A stretch of 64,000 nt of DNA from Lysobacter_L cavernae (GCF_042648505.1 NZ_JBHRXK010000005.1:1-64000), one strand, 5' to 3'. Positions 54,003 through 63,128 are shown, counted from the stretch's first letter. Made by a program: numbers and translations. The notes: generated from the sequence alone by a model not told the origin.

Positions 54003-55262
54003 TCAGCGCTGCCGTTGCAGCCACGCCACCGCGCCGCGCCCGGCGCGCAAGCCGCTGGCAAAACAGGCGGTGAGCAGGTAGCCGCCGGTCGGTGCCTCCC
54101 AATCGAGCATCTCGCCGGCACAGAACACGCCTTGCGCAATCCGGCCCGGCGGTGCCTTCAGCATCAAGGCCGGATCCAGCGCCTCCAGGCGCACACCGCC
54201 GGCGCTGCTGATCGCCTCGGCCAGCGGACGCGCGCGCAGCAGGCGCAGCGGCAGGCGTTTGATCGTGCGCGCCAACAGCGACAGGTCGTTGAGCTGGTCC
54301 TTGCTGAGCACCTCATACAGCAACGCCGCCTTGACCCCGCTGATGCCGGCTTGACGGCGCAGGTGCTCGCTGAGGCTGCGGCCGGCACGCGGCTTGGCGA
54401 GATCACTGTGCAGGCGTTCCAGGGCACGGCCCGGGGCCAGGTCCAGTTCGAGATGTGCTTCTCCCCGTGCCGCGATGGCATCGCGCAAGGTTGCCGACAG
54501 CGCATAGATCAGGCTGCCTTCGATGCCGGTTTCGGTGATCACGCATTCGCCCTGCAGCGCGTGCTCGACACCGGTCGCATCACGCCAGTGCGCGATGACC
54601 GGCTTGAGCGGTGCGCCGGCGTGGCGAGCGGCAAAGTGTGTGCTCCAGCCGATGTCGAAGCCGCAGTTGGACGGTTGCAGTGGCGCCACGTCGATGCCGT
54701 GGGCGAGCAGAACGTCCTGCCACGCGCCGTCGGAGCCCAGTTGCGGCCAGCTGCCACCGCCCAGCGCCAGTACCACCGCATCGGCCGGCACCGACTGCCC
54801 GCCATCGGGCGTGGCAAAGCGCAGGGCGCCGTCCTCGCGCCATCCCAGCCAGCGGTGCTGGACATGGAACCGCACACCGGCGTCGCGCAGTCGGCGCACC
54901 CAGCCGCGCAGCAGCGGCGCGGCCTTGCGGTCCGTCGGAAACACGCGACCGGAGCTGCCGATGTAGGTGTCGATGCCGAAGCCGCGGGCCCATTCGCGCA
55001 GCGCGTCGGCATCGAAATCGTCGAGCCAGGCCGCTACGTCGTGCTGACGGCTGCCGTAGCGGGTATCAAAGGCTGGGCGCGGTTCGCTGTGGGTGAGGTT
55101 GAGCCCGCCCTTGCCGGCAATCAGGAACTTGCGCCCGACCGAGCCCTTGGCCTCGTACACGTCGACCTCGATGCCGGCGCTACGCGCGACCTCTGCTGCC
55201 ATCAGGCCGGCGGGGCCACCGCCGATGACGGCGAGACGGGGGAGGTGATCGGGTGCGGGCAT
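54003..55262 (-). CDS. TIGR03862-family FAD/NAD(P)-binding flavoprotein
   Basis: The 419-residue protein has the dinucleotide motif GGGPAGLMAAE and GKGGLNLTHSE, then VFCAGEMLDWEAPTGGYLL at the C-terminus, all diagnostic of BaiN/HI0933-like proteins in the TIGR03862 group. These FAD proteins may reduce unsaturated rings or act in lipid or cofactor metabolism; the substrate here is unknown. Start 55262 (MPAPDHL) or 55277 is possible. Divergent from the serine hydrolase at 55375. Confidence 0.87.
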   Translation of the reverse strand: MPAPDHLPRLAVIGGGPAGLMAAEVARSAGIEVDVYEAKGSVGRKFLIAGKGGLNLTHSEPRPAFDTRYGSRQHDVAAWLDDFDADALREWARGFGIDTYIGSSGRVFPTDRKAAPLLRGWVRRLRDAGVRFHVQHRWLGWREDGALRFATPDGGQSVPADAVVLALGGGSWPQLGSDGAWQDVLLAHGIDVAPLQPSNCGFDIGWSTHFAARHAGAPLKPVIAHWRDATGVEHALQGECVITETGIEGSLIYALSATLRDAIAARGEAHLELDLAPGRALERLHSDLAKPRAGRSLSEHLRRQAGISGVKAALLYEVLSKDQLNDLSLLARTIKRLPLRLLRARPLAEAISSAGGVRLEALDPALMLKAPPGRIAQGVFCAGEMLDWEAPTGGYLLTACFASGLRAGRGAVAWLQRQR

Positions 55263-55374
55263 GCGGCGACACGGCAACGGTAAGGGGCGCCATTATGCCG
55301 GCCCTGACCTGCGGCCCAGGTCACAGGGTCGGGTATCGTCGACAGTGGGGTTTATCTACAGAGGCGGCAATCGG

Positions 55375-57015
55375 ATGGGATTGGGTTCGGGATTGGGGTG
55401 GGCGCGGGGCGCCGTGTTGGGCATGTCGCTGGCACTGTGCGGTGCGGCCTCGGCGCAGACGAGCGCGCCAGTCCTGCCGGCGCAGCTGCAGGACTTCGAC
55501 GCCTATGTCGAGGGCGTGCGCAGGCAGTTCGACGTGCCCGGCATCGCCGTGGCGATCGTCAAGGACGGGCAGGTGGTGCTCGAGCGCGGCTTTGGGGTAC
55601 GCCAGCTCGAAAACAACGCGCAGGGCAAGCCGTCACCGGTCGATGCGCACACGTTGTTCGCCATCGCGTCCAACACCAAGGCGTTCACTGCGGCCTCGCT
55701 GTCGATCCTTGCCGACGAGGGCAAGCTCAGTCTCGACGACCGCGTGATCGAGCACCTGCCGTGGTTCCGTATGTCAGATGCCTACGTCACCCAGGAGATG
55801 CGCGTGCGCGACCTGCTGGCCCATCGCAGCGGCCTGGGGCTGGGCGCCGGCGACCTGCTGTACTGGCCCGGCACCGACTACAGCACCGCCGAGGTCGCCC
55901 GTCGGCTCAAGGACGTGCCGTTGACCGGCAGTTTCCGTGGCCAGTACGCCTACGACAACATCCTGTACGGCGTGGCGCAGCTGGTGATCGAACAGGTCAG
56001 CGGGCAGTCGTATGCGCAGTTCCTGCAGCAACGCATCTTCAAGCCGCTGGGCATGAGCGAGACGCGCTTCAACAGCGATGCGCTGCGCAGGGGCGACAAT
56101 GTCGCCACCGGTTACGCCAAAGCCGACTTCAAGGATCTGCAGCCGGCGCCGCGGATGGCATGGGGCAATGTTTCCGGTGCCGGCGGCATCTATTCCAGCG
56201 TGCACGACATCGGCAAGTGGATGCGCATGCAGCTCGACGGCGGCGTGTACCGCGACGACAAGGGCCGCGAGCAACGCTTGTTCAGCGAAAAGCGCCAGCA
56301 GGCGATGTGGTCGGTGATCACGCCGATCCCGATTGCCAAGCCGTCGGTGCCGCAACTCGAAGCCGCCAGGCCCAACTTCCTCGGTTACGGCGAAGGCTGG
56401 CAGCTGTCGGATTACCGTGGGCAGAAGCTGGTCTGGCACACCGGCGGCTGGCCCGGCATGGTGTCGCGGCTGACCCTGGTGCCGGAGCACAAGCTGGGCG
56501 TGATCGTGCTGACCAGTACCGAGTTGTCCGGCGCATTCAACGCAGTGACGATGCGCGTACTCGATGCCTATCTGGATGCGCCGAAGACCGACTGGAGCGC
56601 CGCCTACGCTGCCGCGCTGGCGAAGTCGCAGGACAAGGCCGACGAGGACTGGCAGAAACGCCTGAAGGCGCGCGCGGCCGGCTCCCAACCGTCACTGGCG
56701 CTGGCCAACTACACCGGAACCTACCGCGACCCGTGGTACGGCGACGTGCTCGTCGAGCAGCAGTCCGGCAAGCTGCTCCTTCGCTTCAGCCGCACCCCGG
56801 ACCTGGTCGGCGAGCTCACGCACTGGCAGCACGACACCTTCGTGGTGCGCTGGAACCAGCGCTGGCTCAACGCCGACGCTTTCGTCACCTTCGCATTGAC
56901 GCCCGACGGCGCGATCCGCGAGGTGCGGATGGAGGCGATCTCACCGCAGACCGATTTCAGTTTCGACTTCCACGACCTGCGCCTGGCACCGGTCAAGGCA
57001 GCAGGCGCAAGTTGA
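55375..57015 (+). CDS. Exported serine hydrolase (class C beta-lactamase-like)
   Basis: The 546-residue protein has a signal peptide (1-27, ASAQ), the SxxK motif in IASNTKAF (Ser99, Lys102), the YDN motif (193-195) and HTGG near residue 360, followed by a C-terminal DUF3471-like domain (about 430-545). It is probably a periplasmic esterase or D-aminopeptidase; beta-lactam hydrolysis is not implied. The ATG at 55375 starts the signal peptide; the upstream frame (from 55261) is an artefact of overlap. A small NTF2-like gene follows. Confidence 0.88.
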   Translation: MGLGSGLGWARGAVLGMSLALCGAASAQTSAPVLPAQLQDFDAYVEGVRRQFDVPGIAVAIVKDGQVVLERGFGVRQLENNAQGKPSPVDAHTLFAIASNTKAFTAASLSILADEGKLSLDDRVIEHLPWFRMSDAYVTQEMRVRDLLAHRSGLGLGAGDLLYWPGTDYSTAEVARRLKDVPLTGSFRGQYAYDNILYGVAQLVIEQVSGQSYAQFLQQRIFKPLGMSETRFNSDALRRGDNVATGYAKADFKDLQPAPRMAWGNVSGAGGIYSSVHDIGKWMRMQLDGGVYRDDKGREQRLFSEKRQQAMWSVITPIPIAKPSVPQLEAARPNFLGYGEGWQLSDYRGQKLVWHTGGWPGMVSRLTLVPEHKLGVIVLTSTELSGAFNAVTMRVLDAYLDAPKTDWSAAYAAALAKSQDKADEDWQKRLKARAAGSQPSLALANYTGTYRDPWYGDVLVEQQSGKLLLRFSRTPDLVGELTHWQHDTFVVRWNQRWLNADAFVTFALTPDGAIREVRMEAISPQTDFSFDFHDLRLAPVKAAGAS

Positions 57016-57164
57016 GGGTCAGCGCCCGGCAGGTGCGTGGTGATCGTCGCCGCCACGCACCGGGCGAGTACCTGCAGTGCGGCTTCACGATGTACGGTTA
57101 CTGGCGTCGCCGCGCCGCGGGCTCTGGCCATTCTGGGGTGACGACGAAACGGGAGGAGAGGAGC

Positions 57165-57614
57165 ATGGATCGATCGTGGTGGCAGGACACCCAGGACATT
57201 CCACGTTTGGTACGCGCTGTCTACGCCTGCATTTCCGGTCCGGCCGATGCGCCGCGCGACTGGGCGCGCTTCCGCTATCTGCAGCATCCGCGCGCGACCA
57301 GCCTGCGCACGGTGGTCGAAGCCGATGGCTCGACGCGCGCGGCCGTGTTCGATGTCGACAGCTACATCGCCGATGTCACGCCGTTCTTTGCTACCAACGA
57401 CTTCTTCGAGGTCGAGACCGAGCAGCGCGTGCAGCGCTTCGGCCAGGTCGCCCACGTGTGGAGCCGCTACGAGGCGCGACCGGCGCTGGACTCGCCGGTG
57501 CTGCTCAAACGTGGTGCCAACAGCATCCAGTTGTGCCACGAGCACGGCCGCTGGTGGGTGTTCAGCACGATCTGGGACAACGAGCGCGAGGGCGTGACGT
57601 TCGACCTGTGGTGA
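57165..57614 (+). CDS. NTF2-like small protein
   Basis: The 149-residue protein has a Trp-rich N-terminal helix (MDRSWWQDTQDIPRLVRAVY) and two beta-sheet segments including AHVWSRYEAR and ANSIQLCHEHGRWWVFSTIW, the fold pattern of SnoaL/NTF2-like proteins. The ribosome binding site GGGAGGAGAGGAG is strong. Function unknown; possible small-molecule binding or isomerisation. It lies between the serine hydrolase and the LLM oxidoreductase. Confidence 0.78.
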   Translation: MDRSWWQDTQDIPRLVRAVYACISGPADAPRDWARFRYLQHPRATSLRTVVEADGSTRAAVFDVDSYIADVTPFFATNDFFEVETEQRVQRFGQVAHVWSRYEARPALDSPVLLKRGANSIQLCHEHGRWWVFSTIWDNEREGVTFDLW

Positions 57615-57735
57615 GTACGGCATGCAATCGCGCCGACCGGCGCAACTGTGTAGTCACATGGATGAAACGCATCGGCGCTGGCATTGATCGCATGGCGCCC
57701 CCAATTCAGTAGTCCGTGCCCAGCGACGTGCCCGC

Positions 57736-58725
57736 ATGATTCCGTTCTCCGTCCTCGATCTCGCCCCCGTCACCGAAGGCAGCGACGCCACGCAGGCGTT
57801 CGCCAACACGCTCGACCTGGCGCGCCATGCCGAGCGCCTGGGTTACCAGCGTTACTGGCTGGCCGAACACCACAACATGCCGGGCATCGCCAGCGCGGCG
57901 ACCGCGGTGCTGATCGGCCACGTTGCCGGCGGCACGCGCACGATCCGCGTCGGCGCCGGCGGCATCATGCTGCCCAACCACGCGCCGCTGCAGGTGGCCG
58001 AGCAGTTCGGCACGCTGGCGTCGTTACATCCGGGGCGCATCGATCTAGGCCTGGGCCGCGCGCCGGGCACCGACCAGGCCACGGCGCGCGCATTGCGTCG
58101 CTATTTCGACGGTGCTGATACCTTTCCGCAGGATGTGGTCGAGCTGCTGCACTACTTCGAGCCGGCGCAGCCCGGCCAGGCGGTGCGCGCGGTGCCGGGG
58201 GCCGGCATCGAGGTGCCGGTGTGGTTGCTTGGCTCCAGCCTGTTTTCGGCGCAGCTGTCGGCGCGGCTCGGCTTGCCATTCGCGTTCGCCTCGCATTTCG
58301 CCCCCGATTCCATGGACGAGGCACTGGCGCTGTACCGGCGCGAGTTCCAGCCGTCGGCGCGCCTGCAGCAGCCGCACGCGATGCTGGCGCTGAACGTCAT
58401 CGCCGCCGACAGCGATGCACAGGCGCGTTATCTGTTCACGACGCAACAGCAGGCCTTCGTCAACCTGCGTCGTGGTCGACCGGGGCTGATCCCGCCACCG
58501 ATCGACGACATCGAGTCGTTCTGGGAGCCGCACGAGAAGCTCGGTGTCGAGCGGGCGCTGGCGTGCAGCGTCGTCGGCGCCGCGGATGGGGTCGAGCAGG
58601 GCATCCGCGCGTTCATTGAGCGGCATCGCCCTGACGAACTGCTGCTGACCGCCAACGTCTACGAGCATGCCGCGCGCGTGCGCTCATTCGAGATCTCGGC
58701 ACAGGTGCGTGAACGACTGGGCTGA
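57736..58725 (+). CDS. LLM-class FMN-dependent oxidoreductase (YhbW-like)
   Basis: The 329-residue TIM-barrel protein starts with FSVLDLAPVTEGSDATQAF and has YWLAEHHNMPGIASAATAVL, the luciferase-like motif, plus GRIDLGLGRAPGTD and the C-terminal ELLLTANVY. It matches YhbW-type luciferase-like monooxygenase family proteins. The substrate is unknown. It converges with the gene at 58730 (4-nt gap). Confidence 0.92.
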   Translation: MIPFSVLDLAPVTEGSDATQAFANTLDLARHAERLGYQRYWLAEHHNMPGIASAATAVLIGHVAGGTRTIRVGAGGIMLPNHAPLQVAEQFGTLASLHPGRIDLGLGRAPGTDQATARALRRYFDGADTFPQDVVELLHYFEPAQPGQAVRAVPGAGIEVPVWLLGSSLFSAQLSARLGLPFAFASHFAPDSMDEALALYRREFQPSARLQQPHAMLALNVIAADSDAQARYLFTTQQQAFVNLRRGRPGLIPPPIDDIESFWEPHEKLGVERALACSVVGAADGVEQGIRAFIERHRPDELLLTANVYEHAARVRSFEISAQVRERLG

Positions 58726-58729
58726 GGAC

Positions 58730-59503
58730 TCATCGTCCTGGGATCAGACTCAGGTCCGCGCGATAGCTCCAGGTTTCCGTCTTGACCGTGGTCGCCGACG
58801 CCGTCAGGTCAGCCAGTGCGGCGGCATTGCCGCTGCGTTCGAGCAGCGTTTCGAGGCTGCGGCTGCGGTGGTCGTAACCGGCCTGGCCGTAGTGCGCGAT
58901 CATCAGCATGTATTCCGGCGCGATACCGCCGTCGCGCTTCTCGTACCAGCTGTGCGCGGGCGCCGTGGCCTCGCCGAGCAGCACGGTCCGCGCGGCGCGC
59001 ACAGCCTGCTCAAAGCATGGCTGCGTGCCCGGGCGCAATGTGTAGTGGAATACCTGCACGATCTCCGACGGTCGCCAGTGTTCCAGTGGCAATGCGGTGC
59101 TCAGCTCGCGGCGCAGGCGATAACTGGCGCGAAAAGCGGGCTCGGCATAGGCGGTGACGTTGCGTGCCGCATCCGCCTGGTCGCCGACGGGATCGATGCG
59201 CTGCTCGAAGGCGGCGAACGACGTGCCGAAGCTGCCGTCGACGAACAGGCCGGCGCGGTCGCCGTCGACGATGTCCCAGCCGAACCACGGCAGCGGGTCC
59301 TGGCGGTCGCGGTGCCAGCGCAGGTGGGCGCGGTAGCCGGCGTCGAACTGCGCTCGCATGCCCGGCTTTGGGGTGTAGGCGAACAGGTGCGCGGCATCGC
59401 CGCTGTCGATCAGTGTTTCCTCCGAGCGTACGGCTTGCGCCGTCAGCGATGGGGAGGCGACGGCCAGGGCCAGGACGAAGAACGGATGGATCGCGGCAGG
59501 CAT
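58730..59503 (-). CDS. Secreted protein of unknown function
   Basis: The 257-residue protein has a signal peptide (about 1-22, LTAQA), no lipobox and no transmembrane helix after it. Distinct segments include LPWFGWDIVDGDRAGLFVDG and WYEKRDGGIAPEYMLMIAHY. No family was recognised; a role in the periplasm is implied. It is divergent from the LysR at 59602 across 98 nt with an AATA-N10-TATT dyad, so it may be that regulator's target. Confidence 0.7.
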   Translation of the reverse strand: MPAAIHPFFVLALAVASPSLTAQAVRSEETLIDSGDAAHLFAYTPKPGMRAQFDAGYRAHLRWHRDRQDPLPWFGWDIVDGDRAGLFVDGSFGTSFAAFEQRIDPVGDQADAARNVTAYAEPAFRASYRLRRELSTALPLEHWRPSEIVQVFHYTLRPGTQPCFEQAVRAARTVLLGEATAPAHSWYEKRDGGIAPEYMLMIAHYGQAGYDHRSRSLETLLERSGNAAALADLTASATTVKTETWSYRADLSLIPGR

Positions 59504-59554
59504 GGCGCCACTCCGGTGGAATCGCCGGCAGGTTAGGGCGCCAGGCCGAGGCGG

Positions 59555-59572
59555 ACCATTTCAAATATTCGC
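59555..59572. promoter_or_regulatory. Possible LysR-box dyad (approximate position)
   Basis: The gap between the divergent secreted-protein and LysR genes contains the imperfect dyad AATATTCGCCGGGGTATT, with AATA and TATT arms ten bases apart, about 30 nt before the LysR start. It has the ATA-N-TAT style of LysR sites. A single weak match; coordinates are approximate. Confidence 0.3.
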
Positions 59573-59601
59573 CGGGGTATTCCACGCCATAGAATGAAGC
59601 G

Positions 59602-60465
59602 ATGGGACCCGACTTCAAGCGACTGTCCGTATTCCGCACGGTGGTGAACAGTGGTGGCGTCAATGCGGCGGCACGCGTGCTGCACAAGTCGCCATCAGCG
59701 GTCACCTACGACCTGCAGCAGTTGGAGCGGCAGTTGGGCGCGTCGCTGTTCCGCAAGTCCGGTCGGCGCCTGGTGCTGACCCCGCGTGGTCGAGCACTCG
59801 CCGCATCGATCGAACGCGCCTATCTGGACCTGCAACAGGCCTGGGAAGGGCTGGGCGATGCAAATGGACGCGAGCCGCTGCGCATCGCCTGCGTGTCCGG
59901 CTTCGGTCGTTATCGGCTGGTGCCGCGGCTGATGCGGATGATGCCGCCGGAACGGCCGGTCGAAGTGCTGTTCCGCACTGCCAGCGAAGTGCAGGCCCTG
60001 CTTGAGAGCGGCCGTGTCGCATTGGGTGTCAGTTATCGACCACTGGTGACGGCCGGTATCGTCTCGACGCCACTGGCGGAAGAGGAACTGGTGCTGGTCG
60101 GCCCGAAAACCCGCCGCGCGGCGCCCAGGCCGGAGGACATCCCGAAGCTGCCGTTCGTCACTTACGAGGAGTTCGACTACGTTTTCTTCCGCTGGTTCGA
60201 GGCCAATGGCTTGCCATTGCCGCAACCCTGGCATCGCGTCGATCACTTCGATGAACTGGAAGAGGCGTTGGAGAGCGTGGCCAGCGGCCGCGGCTGGTCG
60301 ATCGTGCCGCTGGATTCAGCGTTGGGACGCGCTTACGGGAGCCGTTTGCGCGTGCACCGCCCGCGACGGCATGCCTGCATCAACGACATCCACCTTGTCG
60401 GCAGCGAGCACGAGTTGCGCGGCGAGGACGCCGCGTTGTTGATGCAAGCCGCCAAAGCGGGTTGA
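59602..60465 (+). CDS. LysR-family transcriptional regulator
   Basis: The 287-residue regulator has an N-terminal helix-turn-helix (FRTVVNSGGVNAAARVLHKS, then SAVTYDLQQLERQLGASLFR) and an effector domain with RIACVSGFGRYRLVPRL. The SVFRTVVNSGG variant is typical of a less common LysR subgroup. It is divergent from the secreted-protein gene and ends 19 nt before the convergent FKBP gene. Confidence 0.9.
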   Translation: MGPDFKRLSVFRTVVNSGGVNAAARVLHKSPSAVTYDLQQLERQLGASLFRKSGRRLVLTPRGRALAASIERAYLDLQQAWEGLGDANGREPLRIACVSGFGRYRLVPRLMRMMPPERPVEVLFRTASEVQALLESGRVALGVSYRPLVTAGIVSTPLAEEELVLVGPKTRRAAPRPEDIPKLPFVTYEEFDYVFFRWFEANGLPLPQPWHRVDHFDELEEALESVASGRGWSIVPLDSALGRAYGSRLRVHRPRRHACINDIHLVGSEHELRGEDAALLMQAAKAG

Positions 60466-60484
60466 GCGACGGGAGCAGCGCGGC

Positions 60485-60931
60485 TCAGTGCTCGCGCACG
60501 TCGAGCAGCTCGACCTCGAACACCAGTGAGCCGTTTGGCGGGATCACGCCACCGGCGCCCTTGCGGCCGTAGCCGTACTCGGGCGGGAGCAGCAGCACGC
60601 GTTTGCCGCCGACGCGCATGCCGGCGACGCCGTCGTCCCAGCCACGGATCACACGGCCGGCGCCGAGCAGGAAGGTGAACGGCTCGTTGCGGTCGCGCGA
60701 GCTGTCGAACTTGCTGCCGTGCTTGTCCGGTGCCTTCTCGTCGTAGTTCCAGCCGGTGTAGTGCACGGTCACGTCCTGGCCTGACTTGGCGACGGCGCCA
60801 TCGCCGACCTTCTCGTCGATGGTCTGGAACGCGGCGATCGTGCCACCCGGCGGCGGGCCAGGATCGGCGCAGGCGGCGAGGGCGAGACAGAGCAGCAGGC
60901 TGCAATTGCGCAGCAGGGCAGTGGTGTTCAT
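60485..60931 (-). CDS. FKBP-type peptidyl-prolyl isomerase lipoprotein
   Basis: The 148-residue protein has a lipobox LALAAC (Cys21) after a hydrophobic signal, then a single FKBP domain with VTVHYTGWNYDE, FDSSRDRNEPFTFLLG and GGVIPPNGSLVFEVELLDV, the ligand-binding loop signatures. It would assist envelope protein folding as a lipid-anchored PPIase. The ATG at 60931 starts the signal. Confidence 0.92.
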   Translation of the reverse strand: MNTTALLRNCSLLLCLALAACADPGPPPGGTIAAFQTIDEKVGDGAVAKSGQDVTVHYTGWNYDEKAPDKHGSKFDSSRDRNEPFTFLLGAGRVIRGWDDGVAGMRVGGKRVLLLPPEYGYGRKGAGGVIPPNGSLVFEVELLDVREH

Positions 60932-61030
60932 CGAGCTAGCGTAACGCAGCGCGACGGGAGCAAGCTCAGTCCTGGTGGGCGCTTGTAGTAATGCGCGCAC
61001 GTTCCTGTCGTTCAGCATGTCGTCTGCGGC

Positions 61031-61828
61031 TCAGTCCACCAGCGCGCCGCAACTGAGGTTGACGATGGCGCCGGTCATCGCGCCGGCACGGTCGGAGGCG
61101 ACAAAAGTGGCGGTGTCGGCGACTTCCTGCAAGGTCGGCAGCCGCTTCAGCAGCGTTCCGGTCTGCGCGTGCGTGGCCAGCATTTCCTCGATGCTCAGAC
61201 CGGTGCGTTGCGCGAAACCGGCAAAGACCTCGCGCGTGTGCGAATGAGCGACGGCCTCGGGAATCGCGTGCGGGCGCAGGCAGACCACGCGGATGCCGCT
61301 GGCACCGAGCTCGCCGGCAAGCAGGCGCGAGAACGCCTCGACCGCGGCACTGGCGACGCCGTTGCCGAGGAAGCCGGTGCCGCTCATGCGCGCGCCGGGC
61401 GTCGACAGCGACAGGATCACGCCGCCGCCGCGTGTGGCCATGTGCCGGGCGACGGCCTTGGCGACGATGAAGTGGGCACGGGCATAGGCGTCGACCGGAT
61501 GCATGAAATCCTGCAGTGTCAGCTCGGCCAACGGCGGCCCCTGCACGTGGGTGAAGCCGACAGCATTGAAGGTGATGTCGATTCCGCCGGTAGCCTCGGC
61601 AATCGCATCGGCATGTGCGTCCACCGCCGCCTGATCGAGCACGTCGAGCGTGGCGACCTCGGCGTGACCGTCGGCAGCGACGATGTCGCGCGCCACGGCC
61701 TGCAACCGTGCCGGCGTGCGTCCTGCCAGGAACACCTGCGCGCCTTCACGCGCGAATGTGCGGGCGGTGGCTCCGCCGATGGCGCCACCGGCGCCGTAGA
61801 TCACCGCGGTCTTGTTTTCCAGCAACAT
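61031..61828 (-). CDS. SDR-family oxidoreductase lacking the catalytic Tyr-Lys
   Basis: The 265-residue protein has an atypical Rossmann start YGAGGAIGG (11-19) and NAVG, with LSLSTPGARMSGTGFLGNGV at 140-158 where classical SDRs carry the catalytic Ser, Tyr and Lys. The YxxxK pair is absent (GNGVASAAVEAF instead). It resembles the divergent SDR/FabI-like group. It may bind NAD(P) without classical catalysis. No partner is clear; the SRPBCC gene lies upstream in the same direction. Confidence 0.85.
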   Translation of the reverse strand: MLLENKTAVIYGAGGAIGGATARTFAREGAQVFLAGRTPARLQAVARDIVAADGHAEVATLDVLDQAAVDAHADAIAEATGGIDITFNAVGFTHVQGPPLAELTLQDFMHPVDAYARAHFIVAKAVARHMATRGGGVILSLSTPGARMSGTGFLGNGVASAAVEAFSRLLAGELGASGIRVVCLRPHAIPEAVAHSHTREVFAGFAQRTGLSIEEMLATHAQTGTLLKRLPTLQEVADTATFVASDRAGAMTGAIVNLSCGALVD

Positions 61829-61848
61829 GTCGGATCTCCTGCGTTCGA

Positions 61849-61931
61849 AGCAAAGTCCATGGATCCCCGGCCACCGGGCATGGCCCGCAAGCAGCGGCGC
61901 GCATCGCTCCGTCTGCGCGGGGATGACGAGC
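61849..61931. repeat. GTCCATGGATCCCC...GGGGATGACGAG element, copy 2
   Basis: The left part (AAGCAAAGTCCATGGATCCC) differs from the copy at 10991 by one base, and the right part CGCGGGGATGACGAG is identical. Between them this copy has about 50 nt of extra, partly palindromic sequence. It fills most of the SDR/SRPBCC gap. Confidence 0.65.
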
Positions 61932-61942
61932 TGTGATGCGCC

Positions 61943-62470
61943 TCAGTCGGCCGGCATGCGACGCGCGTACTCGGCCTCCAGGCGTGTGTGCGTGGCCCAG
62001 AAGCCAGGCGGCTCGCGGCCTTCGATGCGGTCGATCAGGATGCCCAGATGCACGTGCCAGCCGCTGGCGACGCTCAGCATCGTGTTGCGGTCCGGCAGAC
62101 GGCTGTGCGTGACCACCAGCTGCACGCGATCGCCCTGCGCGCGCAGTTCGAAGCGCACTTCCGACTCCTTGCCCCAGGTGTAGGCCAGCAGGTGCGGCGG
62201 CTCGCAGGCGGTGATGGTGCCGGACATGCGGCTCTCGCCGGCGTACTGCGCGTACTTGGCCGGCGGCGGCTCGTCGTTGCGGGTGAGTTCGGAGTTGTGG
62301 AACACAAGCTCGACACTCCCACCGACGCGCTGGTCCATCTCGCCGGAGGCGAGCCAACTGGCGCGCTTTCCCGATTCGGTGAGGTAGTCCCAGACGCGTT
62401 CGATCGGGCCGGGCAGGCTGCGCTCGATGCGCACGGTGCCGGGGGCGATGACGGTGCCGAAATCGTTCAT
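61943..62470 (-). CDS. SRPBCC/AHSA1-family protein
   Basis: The 175-residue protein opens TVRIERSLPGPIERVWDYLT (12-31), the START/AHSA1 signature, continues with SGTITACEPPHLLAYTWG, and ends with an amphipathic helix (RLEAEYARR). Such proteins bind hydrophobic ligands and often pair with ArsR regulators. It lies downstream of the ArsR gene by 103 nt in the same direction, so likely in one operon. Confidence 0.9.
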   Translation of the reverse strand: MNDFGTVIAPGTVRIERSLPGPIERVWDYLTESGKRASWLASGEMDQRVGGSVELVFHNSELTRNDEPPPAKYAQYAGESRMSGTITACEPPHLLAYTWGKESEVRFELRAQGDRVQLVVTHSRLPDRNTMLSVASGWHVHLGILIDRIEGREPPGFWATHTRLEAEYARRMPAD

Positions 62471-62573
62471 GACGAGCTCCTTGTGATCGGGTGTGGGTTG
62501 GGTGCTTGGCCGCCGAGTTGCCGCACGAGCCCGGCCAGCACGTTGACGCGGATCGTGACCGTGTCGTGATGGG

Positions 62574-62963
62574 TCATCGCGGTTTCCCCGGTGTCTTCGT
62601 CTTCCTGGGCTTGCTGGTGGAGGTGCCGGCGGCGCGATCCTCGGCCTGCAGCAGCGCATCAAGCGCATCCAGGCGCTGGTTCCAGAACTGCTCGTAGTAG
62701 CGCATCCATTCCATGCCGCCGTGCAGGGGGTGCGCGTCCAGCCGACAGACGTGGGTGCGGCCCTGCACGCTGCGCTGCACCAGGCCGGCGCGCTCGAGCA
62801 CCTTGATGTGCTTGGACGCGGCCGCCAGCGACATCTCGAAGGGCGCGGCCAGTTCGCCGACGCTGCGTTGCTGCTGCGCCAGGCTGCGCAGCATCGCCCG
62901 CCGCGTGGGGTCGGCGAGTGCGCTGAACACGGCGTCGAGCCGCTCGGAATTATTGTCAACCAT
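62574..62963 (-). CDS. ArsR-family repressor
   Basis: The 129-residue winged-helix protein has ALADPTRRAMLRSLAQQQRS (16-35) and SLAAASKHIKVLERAGLVQR (45-64) with a basic C-terminal tail (SKPRKTKTPGKPR). No metal-binding cysteine pair is seen, so it is the SRPBCC-associated ArsR class rather than a classic arsenite sensor. It is preceded by a tandem TCAACC dyad repeat and probably represses itself and the SRPBCC gene. Confidence 0.92.
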   Translation of the reverse strand: MVDNNSERLDAVFSALADPTRRAMLRSLAQQQRSVGELAAPFEMSLAAASKHIKVLERAGLVQRSVQGRTHVCRLDAHPLHGGMEWMRYYEQFWNQRLDALDALLQAEDRAAGTSTSKPRKTKTPGKPR

Positions 62964-63013
62964 AAGGTTGAATCTGCTCTCCGTGGCGGGAATTGTCAAC
63001 CATCTGGTGAAAT
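62952..63013. promoter_or_regulatory. Tandem ATTGTCAACCAT operator repeats
   Basis: Copy 1 (62952-62972) contains the perfect dyad TCAACC-ATAA-GGTTGA (62956-62971), overlapping the ArsR start codon. Copy 2 (62992-63012) has TCAACC-ATCT-GGTGAA. The two share ATTGTCAACCAT and start exactly 40 bp apart. Confidence 0.7.
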
Positions 63014-63128
63014 ATTTCCGGCAGACCCAGCAGTCGGCCCCAGCTTGAAAGGCCTCTGGCCAATACCGGCCTGTATTCACGTTATCGCTTAGTGAACAAT
63101 CCGCGCGAAAACAAACAGGACGGTCCGC

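Noticed and set aside
55261..55374. Upstream extension of the serine hydrolase
   Set aside because: It would overlap the start of the divergent flavoprotein gene and precede an obvious signal peptide.
57615..57735. Terminator hairpin GCGCC-GACC-GGCGC-like
   Set aside because: The stem is only 5 bp and lacks a U-tract; too weak to call.
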